Assembly: GCA_018661505.1 (NCBI GenBank)
Contig: JABJIE010000028.1
Span: 1 to 64,000 of the forward strand
Length of the DNA stretch: 64,000 nucleotides
Origin: Lentimicrobiaceae bacterium
GTDB taxonomy: Bacteria; Bacteroidota; Bacteroidia; Bacteroidales; F082
Direction: 5' to 3'
Part shown: piece after piece, positions 25,782 through 34,038 of the stretch
Numbering within the stretch: position 1 is the first letter of the stretch
Layout of the letters: each line of letters starts with the position of its first letter
The notes under the pieces: model-generated
Databases searched by the model: none
Told to the model about the DNA's origin: nothing
Seen by the model: only the letters and a program-made list of their open reading frames with translations
Made by a program: the position numbers and the translations under genes

Positions 25782-27845
25782 ATGTCATTTTCATTTCTTA
25801 AAAGTTATGATGATCCTGATGTAAGGAATTGCACCACATATACCGAAGTAATAAAAAACAGAACAAAGTCTTTTCCAAACCATGTTGTGTTTCGTTATTT
25901 AGAAGATGGTATCAATGAAAATGGGTCATTTACATTTTTGCAACTACAATATAGGGCTCAGGCAATTGCTGCTTCTTTGCAACGAACTGGTAAAAAAGGT
26001 GATTCAGTGCTATTGTTATTTCAACCTTCGCTGGAGTATATTGCTTCCTTATATGCTTGCTTTTATTCTGGTTTTGTTGCTGTTCCAGCATATCCTCCTA
26101 GGAGAAACCGGGGTATTGACAGAATTTATAGAATATTTAAGGATTCTCGTACGGAAATTTGTTTAGTCTCAAAACAAGTTTACGATGATATTCAACGAAA
26201 CTATAGTGATAATGAGGTTTTTAATAATCTAAAATGGATAATTTATGAGGACATTGATGAGTCTGAACATAAACACTTCCAAAATGAAGAATTAAATTCA
26301 GAAGATTTGGCTTTAATCCAATACACATCCGGCTCAACAGGACAACCAAAAGGAGTAATGATAACTCAGCTAAATCTTTTGTATAACTCAGAATATATTC
26401 GTCAATCATTTAGTATAAGTAAGGAAACGGTAGGTGTTCATTGGCTTCCATTATTTCATGATATGGGCCTTATTGGCGGCGTATTGCAAGCGCCATATGC
26501 TTGTTGTTTAAATGTAAACATGCCTCCAATGGCATTTCTAAAAAATCCTTTAAACTGGTTAAGTGCAATCCATAAATATAGAGGAACTATTGCAGGAGGA
26601 CCGAATTTTGCATTTGATTATTGTATTGATAAAACAAAAGAAGAAGATCGCAACGCTTTGGATTTGAGCTCAATGAAGGTTTTCTTCTGTGGTGCAGAAC
26701 CCATTAGAAAAACTACTCTTAAGAATTTTACTGATGCTTTTAGAAAATCAAATGTAAGAGAGAATCAACTCTATCCCTGTTACGGAATGGCAGAAACTAC
26801 ATTATTAGTTACGGGTGGTAATAGTGAAGATAATCCAAATTATCTTGATGTTGATACTTCTTCATTATCAAAAAAAGATGTCGTAGTTTGTGAAAAGGAA
26901 ACAGAAAAGACAACAAGTATAGTAGGAAGTGGTCATACATGGATGGATATGAGAATCGAGATAGTTGATCCAGTCTCCAAAATGAAATGTGATAAGGATA
27001 GGGTAGGAGAAATTTGGATTCAAGGGCCAACTGTAGCCCAAGGTTATTGGAGAAATCAAGAAGACTCAGATAATATATTTAATGCTTATATCGGCGACAG
27101 TACAGATGGTCCTTTTCTTAGAACTGGTGACATGGGATTTTTTAATGGGAATGAACTTTTTGTTACAGGCAGGTTAAAGGATATCATAATCATAAGAGGG
27201 ATGAATCATTATCCAACCGATATTGAATATAGTATCCAAAACAATATCTCAGAATTAAGACAAAATGGCGGGGCTGCATTTCCTGTTTCTATTAACGAAT
27301 CTGAAAAATTGGTAATTGTTCAAGAAATCGAAAGGTCTTCAATGCGAGATGCTAATTATTCAGATATAATTCATAGAGTAAGAGAAGTTATTACGGAGAA
27401 TCATGAGATTGATGTTCATGCAGTAATTTTGATAAGACCTGGAAGTATACCCATAACCTCCAGTGGGAAAATACAACATAGGCAAGCAAAGTACGATTAT
27501 CTGCATGATGATTTGAATAAATTGGCAGAGTGGGAAAATATTAATTCATCAGAACATCAGGAGGATCATAAAGTTATTAATCCCGAACCCACTGAGGCAG
27601 CTATCAGAGAATGGATAATAAACTGGATAGTTAGAAACCATAATTATAACAGAGAAGATATTAACTGCGATAAAAATATTATGACCTATGGAATAGACTC
27701 CCTTGCTGCAGTAACTCTTGAAACAGAAATAAGTAACCTGTTTGGCTTTCAATGGCATATTAGTTCATTTATGCTGAATCCAACCATAAATAAACTAGCG
27801 AAAGAGGGCGTGGCAATCTATAGGGATGAAAATGCAAGTAACTAG
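25782..27845 (+). CDS. Fatty acyl-AMP ligase fused to a C-terminal acyl carrier domain
   Basis: A 687-residue protein. Residues ~15-560 are an ANL-family adenylation domain: core motif YTSGSTGQPKG (181-191), FAAL-like HWLPLFHDMGLIGG, MAFLKNPLNWL and GGPNFAFDYC, then LRTGDMGF and GRLKDIIIIRG. This layout matches fatty acyl-AMP ligases rather than acyl-CoA ligases. The C-terminal ~80 residues are a phosphopantetheine-binding carrier domain; the attachment Ser is Ser640 in YGIDSLAA. The enzyme would activate a fatty acid as acyl-AMP and load its own carrier domain. It is divergent from the hydrolase-TMTC-KAS III operon. The ATG at 25782 is preferred over a TTG at 25743. Product unknown. Confidence 0.88.
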   Translation: MSFSFLKSYDDPDVRNCTTYTEVIKNRTKSFPNHVVFRYLEDGINENGSFTFLQLQYRAQAIAASLQRTGKKGDSVLLLFQPSLEYIASLYACFYSGFVAVPAYPPRRNRGIDRIYRIFKDSRTEICLVSKQVYDDIQRNYSDNEVFNNLKWIIYEDIDESEHKHFQNEELNSEDLALIQYTSGSTGQPKGVMITQLNLLYNSEYIRQSFSISKETVGVHWLPLFHDMGLIGGVLQAPYACCLNVNMPPMAFLKNPLNWLSAIHKYRGTIAGGPNFAFDYCIDKTKEEDRNALDLSSMKVFFCGAEPIRKTTLKNFTDAFRKSNVRENQLYPCYGMAETTLLVTGGNSEDNPNYLDVDTSSLSKKDVVVCEKETEKTTSIVGSGHTWMDMRIEIVDPVSKMKCDKDRVGEIWIQGPTVAQGYWRNQEDSDNIFNAYIGDSTDGPFLRTGDMGFFNGNELFVTGRLKDIIIIRGMNHYPTDIEYSIQNNISELRQNGGAAFPVSINESEKLVIVQEIERSSMRDANYSDIIHRVREVITENHEIDVHAVILIRPGSIPITSSGKIQHRQAKYDYLHDDLNKLAEWENINSSEHQEDHKVINPEPTEAAIREWIINWIVRNHNYNREDINCDKNIMTYGIDSLAAVTLETEISNLFGFQWHISSFMLNPTINKLAKEGVAIYRDENASN

Positions 27846-27856
27846 GTAATTACCTA
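27843..27856. repeat. 14-bp perfect palindrome containing both convergent stop codons
   Basis: TAGGTAATTACCTA begins with the TAG stop of the acyl-AMP ligase gene and ends with the reverse complement of the TAG stop of rfbB. It resembles the palindrome at 13746-13762 and may be a compact shared 3' hairpin. Confidence 0.5.
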
Positions 27857-28912
27857 TCTGTTCCCATACATTTTATCGTAATACTTCTGGTATTTCCCCG
27901 ATGTGACATTATCGAGCCATTCTTGATTATTAATATACCAATCAACTGTTATTTCAATCCCTTCTTCAAATTGCAGTGATGGCTTCCACCCAAGTTCATT
28001 CTGAAGTTTTTGTGAGTCAATTGCGTATCGTAAATCATGCCCAGCACGGTCAGTAACGAAGGTTATAAGTTCTTCTGATGATCCATTTACACGCCCAAGC
28101 TTCTTATCCATTACCTTACATATTACTCTTATCAGGTCAATATTAGTCCATTCATTGTGCCCACCTATATTAAAAGTATCTCCAATTTTTCCTCCATGAT
28201 AAATTACATCTATGGCAACTGCATGATCTTTTACATATAACCAATCACGAATATTTTCACCTTTACCATAAACAGGGAGAGACTTATTATTCCTAATATT
28301 ATTTATGAAGAGGGGAATGAGCTTTTCAGGAAATTGATTTGGACCATAGTTATTTGAACAGTTTGATATAATTATTGGCATACCATATGTATCATGATAT
28401 GCTCTTACCAAATGATCTGAACTTGCCTTTGATGCAGAATATGGGCTATGTGGGTCGTAGGGAGTATCCTCATAAAAGAACCCTTCCATACCTAATGATC
28501 CGTATACTTCATCTGTACTTACATGATAAAACCTTTTATCCTTATTATCATCTTTCCATATCTCTCTTGCAGCATTTAATAGGTTGACTGTTCCAACAAT
28601 GTTCGTCATTATGAAGTCCATTGGGTTTTCAATGGATCTATCAACATGTGATTCGGCCGCAAGATGTATAACCCCATCGAAATTATGTTCTCTGAAAAGG
28701 TTAGTTACAAATACAGAGTCTACTATATCACCAAGGATAAATTTATAGTTTGAATTATTATCAATATCCTTCAGGTTCTCAAGATTTCCTGCATAAGTAA
28801 GTTTATCCAGATTATAAATTTCATACTCAGGATATTTATTGACAAATAACCTTGCAACATGTGAGCCTATAAAACCAGCAGCCCCCGTTATGAGTATTTT
28901 TTTCTTATCCAT
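27854..28912 (-). CDS. rfbB: dTDP-glucose 4,6-dehydratase
   Basis: A 352-residue extended short-chain dehydrogenase. The NAD-binding GAAGFIG motif is at residues 10-16, the catalytic Thr133-Asp134-Glu135 are in STDEVYGSL, and the YxxxK pair is Tyr158/Lys162 (PYSASKASSDHL). Further family blocks are HLAAESHVDRSI and NCSNNYGPNQFPEKLIPL. It makes dTDP-4-keto-6-deoxyglucose, a precursor of rhamnose and other deoxysugars. It is the last gene of a four-gene minus-strand operon with galE, a wbpD-like and a wbpE-like gene; rfbA, rfbC and rfbD are not in the window. Confidence 0.95.
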   Translation of the reverse strand: MDKKKILITGAAGFIGSHVARLFVNKYPEYEIYNLDKLTYAGNLENLKDIDNNSNYKFILGDIVDSVFVTNLFREHNFDGVIHLAAESHVDRSIENPMDFIMTNIVGTVNLLNAAREIWKDDNKDKRFYHVSTDEVYGSLGMEGFFYEDTPYDPHSPYSASKASSDHLVRAYHDTYGMPIIISNCSNNYGPNQFPEKLIPLFINNIRNNKSLPVYGKGENIRDWLYVKDHAVAIDVIYHGGKIGDTFNIGGHNEWTNIDLIRVICKVMDKKLGRVNGSSEELITFVTDRAGHDLRYAIDSQKLQNELGWKPSLQFEEGIEITVDWYINNQEWLDNVTSGKYQKYYDKMYGNR

Positions 28913-28921
28913 GGAGTTAAA

Positions 28922-29941
28922 TTACTTCTTTTTTGATAGAAACTGCTCCCAATTCCAAGCAGAATTTGTCATTTCATCAATTCCCATCTCCGCTTTCCAT
29001 CCCAATTCTTCATTGGAATATGTTGGATCAGCCCATACTTGAATTATATCACCTTCTCTTCTGCCAACTATTTGATAATTTAATTTTAATCCTGATACTC
29101 TTTCAAAGGAATTTATTACTTCAAGCACAGAATAGCCATTCCCAGTACCCAAATTAAATATTTCCAAATCATCCTTCATATTTTTACTTATCATTCTGTC
29201 AATTGCAATTACATGAGCTTTGGCAAGATCAACTACATGTATGTAATCTCTGATTGCAGTTCCATCAGGGGTTGGGTAATCATCACCAAAAACACTTAGA
29301 CATTTTCTAATTCCAATTGCCGTTTGAGTTATGAAAGGCATTAGGTTATTGGGAACTCCCAATGGCAATTCACCTATGAGTGCAGTTTCATGGGCTCCAA
29401 TTGGATTGAAGTATCTCAGCGCAATTGCGTTAATATTACTCGATTTAACAGTATCCTGAATTATTTCCTCGGATATTTGTTTTGTATTACCATATGGAGA
29501 TTCAGCAATCTTAATGGGCGCTTGCTCGTTTACAGGAAGCACATCAGGTTGCCCATAAACAGTACATGATGATGAAAAGACTATATTTTCAATACCATTT
29601 GTTTGCATTCCTTCCATCACATTTATTAGGGATTCTATATTGTTTCTATAATATAGCAGTGGTTTATTAACCGACTCCCCAACTGCTTTGTATGCAGCGA
29701 AATGTATAATACCAACGATATCGTTATTGCGACTAAAGAAGTCTGCTACTAAATCTTTATTTGTTAAATCAAAAATCTCTAGCTTGGGAATAATACCAGA
29801 AATCTCTGATATTTTTTCAACAATATCAGAGCTAGAATTACTTAAATTGTCTACTATTACTACCTCAAAGCCCTTGGCTTGTAGTTCAACTACAGTATGA
29901 GATCCTATATATCCTGTTCCGCCAGTTACAAGTATTTTCAT
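28922..29941 (-). CDS. galE: UDP-glucose 4-epimerase
   Basis: A 339-residue epimerase of the extended SDR family. It starts MKILVTGGTGYIGSHT with the GxxGxxG motif at 7-13, has SSSCTVYG and the YGNTK active-site Lys, then ALRYFNPIGAH and later DYIHVVDLAKAHV. It interconverts UDP-glucose and UDP-galactose (or the N-acetyl forms). I used the ATG at 29941 rather than an in-frame TTG 12 bp upstream. rfbB starts 9 bp downstream and the acetyltransferase gene ends 35 bp upstream, so it is inside the sugar operon and probably supplies galactose-type units for LPS or surface glycan. Confidence 0.95.
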   Translation of the reverse strand: MKILVTGGTGYIGSHTVVELQAKGFEVVIVDNLSNSSSDIVEKISEISGIIPKLEIFDLTNKDLVADFFSRNNDIVGIIHFAAYKAVGESVNKPLLYYRNNIESLINVMEGMQTNGIENIVFSSSCTVYGQPDVLPVNEQAPIKIAESPYGNTKQISEEIIQDTVKSSNINAIALRYFNPIGAHETALIGELPLGVPNNLMPFITQTAIGIRKCLSVFGDDYPTPDGTAIRDYIHVVDLAKAHVIAIDRMISKNMKDDLEIFNLGTGNGYSVLEVINSFERVSGLKLNYQIVGRREGDIIQVWADPTYSNEELGWKAEMGIDEMTNSAWNWEQFLSKKK

Positions 29942-29976
29942 TGGTATATTCAAAAGATAAGGATTAACTAAAAGAG

Positions 29977-30555
29977 CTATTTAACTTTACGTACTTTATT
30001 ATTCTTGAGAGAATACTTCTCTTTACTTTCTTGGCATATTGCAAATCCTTGGTTATCAAATTCTAGTCTGTGACCATATTCACTCATCCATCCTATGTGC
30101 TTTGCAGGGTTACCAACAACTAATGCATATGCTGGAATTTCTTTGGTTACTACTGCTCCAGCACCAATAAATGCGTATTCGCCAATGTCATGTCCACATA
30201 CTATTGTTGCGTTGGCACCAATACTTGCTCCTTTTTTTACTAAAGTTGAAGTGTACTGACCTCTCCTAATTACCTTACTTCGAGGATTTATAATATTTGT
30301 GAAAACCATTGAGGGGCCAAGAAATACATCATCCTCGCATATAACGCCAGTATATATAGAAACATTGTTCTGAACCTTAACGTTATTACCCAAAATCACT
30401 TCAGGAGATACAACTACATTTTGCCCTATATTACAGTTATTACCAAGCTTACAGTTTGACATAATATGAGAAAAATGCCATATTTTAGTGCCATTTCCAA
30501 TGTGGCAGCCTTCGTCAATTATTGCTGATTCATGCGCAAAAAAGGTGCTTTCCAT
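29977..30555 (-). CDS. wbpD: WbpD/WlbB-type sugar N-acetyltransferase (left-handed beta-helix)
   Basis: A 192-residue hexapeptide-repeat acyltransferase with repeated I/V/L-G-x4 units ([71 protein letters not shown]). The block [15 protein letters not shown] and the ending [20 protein letters not shown] fit the UDP-2-acetamido-3-amino-glucuronate N-acetyltransferase group (WbpD/WlbB). Such enzymes use acetyl-CoA to acetylate the 3-amino group. The next upstream gene is the matching WbpE-type aminotransferase. The ATG at 30555 is preferred to a TTG at 30603. Confidence 0.82.
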   Translation of the reverse strand: MESTFFAHESAIIDEGCHIGNGTKIWHFSHIMSNCKLGNNCNIGQNVVVSPEVILGNNVKVQNNVSIYTGVICEDDVFLGPSMVFTNIINPRSKVIRRGQYTSTLVKKGASIGANATIVCGHDIGEYAFIGAGAVVTKEIPAYALVVGNPAKHIGWMSEYGHRLEFDNQGFAICQESKEKYSLKNNKVRKVK

Positions 30556-30645
30556 ATTCGATAAATTAGTGGGAGGCACAATAAAATGCCGGATAATTAG
30601 CAAAAATGCATAAAAAATCCGGCATAGTTAAATATTTGGGGATAA

Positions 30646-31776
30646 TTATTTTTCAACAAACTCCAAAACTGCTTCCGTAATTTCCTTTTGGATTTCAGGA
30701 GTAAGTTCTGTGTGAATTGGTAAAGACATTACCAATTTGGATAGCATCTCTGTTACAGGAAAATCACCTTCATTGTAACGTGGATCTAAATAAGCTTTCT
30801 GAAGATGCAATGGTACTGGATAATAAATAGCTGATGCTATTCCTTTTTCTGCAAGATGTTTCATCAAACCTTCTCTGTCTATATCGTTCAATACCAGTGT
30901 GTATTGATGAAAGACATGAGTTGTAAAATCACTTATTTTTGGAGTTGTAATTTTAGTACAATTTGAAAACGCCCTATTATAAAAATTAGCAGCTTCTTGC
31001 CTGGCTTTTCCATACTCATCAAGATACCTTAATTTGATATCAAGAATAGCAGCCTGTATACTATCCAATCTAGAATTTATTCCAACTTCGTCGTGATAAT
31101 ATCTAATTTTCATTCCATGATTTACAACCACTCGCATCTTCTCTGCTAATTCATCATCATTTGTGAAGATTGCTCCCCCATCTCCATAAGCACCTAGGTT
31201 TTTTGATGGAAAGAAAGAGGTGCATCCTATGTGTCCTATGGTTCCTGCTTTTTTTATTTCACCACTTTCTGGGCATTTAAAGTCTGCACCTATTGCCTGA
31301 GCGGTATCTTCAATAACATAAAGGTTGTTTTTTTCGGCTATTTCATTAATAGCATGCATATCAGAACATTGACCGAAAAGATGCACTGGAATAATGGCTT
31401 TTGTTTTGTCAGTTATTGCCGCTTCCACGGCCTTTGGATTTATATTAAAAGTGTCTGCTTCAACATCAACTAAAACTGGTGTTAGATTTAATAGGGCTAT
31501 GACCTCTGCAGTAGCTATAAACGTAAAGGATGTAGTAATAACTTCATCACCAGGTTTTAAATTCAGTGCCATTAGCGCCACCTGCAATGCATCCGTTCCA
31601 TTAGCGCAAGGGATTACATGCTTTACGCCCAGGTAGCTCTCAAGATTAGCTTGCAAACTTCGAACGGAAGGTCCATTTATGAAGCTAGCTTCTGACATTA
31701 TCTTTAAAACAGCTTCATCTACTTCAGGTTTTATTCTATTGTATTGGCCAACAAGGTCAACCATATTATATTTCAT
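30646..31776 (-). CDS. wbpE: DegT/DnrJ/EryC1/StrS-family sugar aminotransferase (WbpE/WlbC-like)
   Basis: A 376-residue PLP-dependent aminotransferase. The PLP Lys192 is in FPSKNLGAYGDGG; other family blocks are IPCANGTDALQVAL, TTSFTFIATAEVI, PVHLFGQCSDM and VIEDTAQAIGA. The pairing with the downstream WbpD-type acetyltransferase suggests it makes UDP-2-acetamido-3-amino-2,3-dideoxyglucuronate. The oxidising partner WbpB is not in the window, so it must be elsewhere or the substrate differs. It is the first gene of the operon wbpE-wbpD-galE-rfbB, read from a candidate promoter at 31810-31817. Confidence 0.85.
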   Translation of the reverse strand: MKYNMVDLVGQYNRIKPEVDEAVLKIMSEASFINGPSVRSLQANLESYLGVKHVIPCANGTDALQVALMALNLKPGDEVITTSFTFIATAEVIALLNLTPVLVDVEADTFNINPKAVEAAITDKTKAIIPVHLFGQCSDMHAINEIAEKNNLYVIEDTAQAIGADFKCPESGEIKKAGTIGHIGCTSFFPSKNLGAYGDGGAIFTNDDELAEKMRVVVNHGMKIRYYHDEVGINSRLDSIQAAILDIKLRYLDEYGKARQEAANFYNRAFSNCTKITTPKISDFTTHVFHQYTLVLNDIDREGLMKHLAEKGIASAIYYPVPLHLQKAYLDPRYNEGDFPVTEMLSKLVMSLPIHTELTPEIQKEITEAVLEFVEK

Positions 31777-31809
31777 ATCTGCTTATGTTAAAAGATTAAC
31801 AGCGGGCTG

Positions 31810-31817
31810 CAAAGATA
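31810..31817 (-). promoter_or_regulatory. Candidate -7 box for the sugar-nucleotide operon
   Basis: On the minus strand this reads TATCTTTG, an exact TAnnTTTG match, 33 bp upstream of the wbpE start. The opposing gene at 31951 has the same octamer, suggesting paired divergent promoters. Confidence 0.45.
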
Positions 31818-31920
31818 AACAAGTTGAACTAAATAGATCTGTACAATAGTAAAAAGTTGAGAAAATAAAACAAAAAGGGATTGGGCACGTTTGTATGGCA
31901 AAGGCATCTTAAAATTGCCT

Positions 31921-31928
31921 TATCTTTG
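31921..31928 (+). promoter_or_regulatory. Candidate -7 box for the outer-membrane protein/waaA unit
   Basis: TATCTTTG fits TAnnTTTG and lies 22 bp upstream of the ATG at 31951. No clear -33 box. Confidence 0.45.
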
Positions 31929-31950
31929 CATAAATTAGATAGTATTTGTT

Positions 31951-32709
31951 ATGAAAGGACGATTAGTTTTGATCATTTTGCTCATGATCATATTTACAAA
32001 TATGCATGGCCAGTTTCAAATCAGGGATTCTGTTGTATCAGCTTTTGTACCTACTTTATCATACTCTTATCAGTTTGCCGGAGGTGACATATCAAAGAAA
32101 TATGGAGATAACTCCACCATTGGAGTTGGTCTGAAATATAAAACAGATCAGAATTTTATATATTCCTTTGACGTAAACTTTATTTTTGGTAACGATGTAA
32201 AGAATGCAGATTCGATTTTGTGGATGGTAGAAACTAGTGATGGGCATATAATGGATGGTAATGGAACGTTTGCTCTATATACCCTCTATGAGAGAGGATA
32301 CAATTTCAACATTAGTATTGGAAAAAAATTTCCGATCCTAAATCCTAACCCTAACTCTGGATTATTAATAAGCGGAGGTATTGGATACATGCTAACTCGT
32401 ATGAAGATTGATAATCAGAATCAAACAGCTCCCCAAATTTCTGGCGATTATGCAAAGGGCTATGATATGCTAACCGGAGGCGTTTCCTTGAACCAATTTG
32501 TAGGTTGGTATTTTATGAGTAACTCAAGAATTTTAAATTTCTATGGTGGATTTGAATTTCAACAAGCATTCACAAAAAGCTTAAGAGATTGGGATTTTCA
32601 TAGCAAGCAGAAGGATAATAACAATTACTTTGATTATTTCATAGGAATGAAAATAGGCTGGATGTTACCCATTTATAAGCGTGCTCCTGATAATTACTAT
32701 TATAACTAA
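31951..32709 (+). CDS. Predicted outer-membrane beta-barrel protein, upstream of waaA
   Basis: A 252-residue protein with a signal peptide (LVLIILLMIIFTNMHGQ). The mature part has alternating, aromatic-rich strands typical of a small barrel (FVPTLSYSYQFAGG, TIGVGLKYKTDQNFIYSFDVNFIFG, YNFNISIGKKFPI, SGLLISGGIGYMLTRMKI, FDYFIGMKIGWMLPIY). No enzyme motif is visible. It ends 3 bp before waaA starts, so it is translated from the same message; a role in LPS or outer-membrane biogenesis is inferred from that linkage only. Confidence 0.7.
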   Translation: MKGRLVLIILLMIIFTNMHGQFQIRDSVVSAFVPTLSYSYQFAGGDISKKYGDNSTIGVGLKYKTDQNFIYSFDVNFIFGNDVKNADSILWMVETSDGHIMDGNGTFALYTLYERGYNFNISIGKKFPILNPNPNSGLLISGGIGYMLTRMKIDNQNQTAPQISGDYAKGYDMLTGGVSLNQFVGWYFMSNSRILNFYGGFEFQQAFTKSLRDWDFHSKQKDNNNYFDYFIGMKIGWMLPIYKRAPDNYYYN

Positions 32710-32712
32710 TCC

Positions 32713-33972
32713 ATGATTTTTTTATATACCTTTTTACTACGAATTTATTCATTGGGCATAACAATAGCCTCGCCATTTAATAAAAAAGCGAGGTTATGGT
32801 CCAGTGGGAGGAGGAAAGTATTTGAAAATCTAAAAAATTCTCACATAGGAAAACGACCTGTCATATGGATACATACTGCAAGTTTGGGTGAATTTGAGCA
32901 AGGAAGACCAATAATAGAGAGAATTAAGACTATTTATTCAGATCACCATATCTTGCTTACTTTCTTTTCGCCATCAGGTTATGAGGTAAGGAAAAATTAT
33001 AAAGGTGCAGATTTTATAAGTTACCTTCCACTGGATACAATTGGAAATGCAAGGAAGTTCATTAGTATAGTTAAACCACAGATGGTTATTTTTGTAAAAT
33101 ATGAGTTTTGGTTTAATTACATAAATGAACTTTATAAACAAAAAATACCACTATTATTTGTTTCTGTTATTTTTAGGCCTTCTCAGATTTTTTTCAAGCC
33201 AATCGGATTCTGGTTTGCAAAGCAATTAAATAAAATAAGCTATTTGTTTGTGCAGAATAACATATCAATCAAGCTTTTGCAAAATATTGGTATCAGCCAT
33301 TCTGAAATAAGTGGTGATACCCGTTTCGACAGAGTTATAGAAATTAAGAATGAGGATGTTTCATTTCCAATAATTGAAAGCTATGTCTTAAAATCAAAAA
33401 TTTTAGTGGGAGGGAGTACCTGGTCACAAGGTGAAGCCATTATTTATGACTTACTTGAAAAATCAAATTTAGATTTTAAGTATATAATTGCACCACATCT
33501 AATAGGAGATGACCATATAAACGACATATTAAAAAGATTTAAAAAGTATAATCCTGTTAGATATAGTAAGGCTAATAAATCCAACATGAAAAATTGTAAA
33601 GTTCTTATAATTGATGAAATAGGCTTTCTCTCCAAATTATACAGATATGCTGATGTTGCTTATGTTGGAGGAGGATTTGGTGCTGGTATTCATAACCTTT
33701 TGGAAGCATCCACTTATGGTATTCCAGTGCTTTTTGGTCCAAATCATAAAAGATTTAAAGAGGCCATAGATTTACAAAACCTTGAAGTAGGATTCTCAAT
33801 ATCTAGCTACAAGGAAGCAAAAGAAATTTTAACAAAGTTGATGACAGATAGAAAATTTTATGAGAAATGTTCTCAGGTCTCGCAACAATATGTAATAGAA
33901 AATTCAGGCGCAACCGATGTGGTTATCAGCAAGGTAAAAGAATTTATAGTTGCAAGTAAAGGCGTCATATAA
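32713..33972 (+). CDS. waaA: 3-deoxy-D-manno-octulosonic acid (Kdo) transferase
   Basis: A 419-residue GT-B glycosyltransferase with a hydrophobic N-terminus for membrane association. The catalytic Glu lies in IHTASLGEFEQGRPIIE. Later blocks IFVKYEFWFNYI, ISGDTRFDRV, VGGSTWSQGEAII and the C-terminal VGGGFGAGIHNLLEASTYGIPVLFGPN are typical of WaaA/KdtA. It transfers Kdo from CMP-Kdo onto lipid A precursor in LPS synthesis. It follows the outer-membrane protein gene by 3 bp and precedes the leucyl aminopeptidase. Confidence 0.95.
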   Translation: MIFLYTFLLRIYSLGITIASPFNKKARLWSSGRRKVFENLKNSHIGKRPVIWIHTASLGEFEQGRPIIERIKTIYSDHHILLTFFSPSGYEVRKNYKGADFISYLPLDTIGNARKFISIVKPQMVIFVKYEFWFNYINELYKQKIPLLFVSVIFRPSQIFFKPIGFWFAKQLNKISYLFVQNNISIKLLQNIGISHSEISGDTRFDRVIEIKNEDVSFPIIESYVLKSKILVGGSTWSQGEAIIYDLLEKSNLDFKYIIAPHLIGDDHINDILKRFKKYNPVRYSKANKSNMKNCKVLIIDEIGFLSKLYRYADVAYVGGGFGAGIHNLLEASTYGIPVLFGPNHKRFKEAIDLQNLEVGFSISSYKEAKEILTKLMTDRKFYEKCSQVSQQYVIENSGATDVVISKVKEFIVASKGVI

Positions 33973-34038
33973 TAAAATTTAATCTGCAATATTTATTGAG
34001 CATCTGATTATATTTGCATAACATTAAAATTGAAAAAA

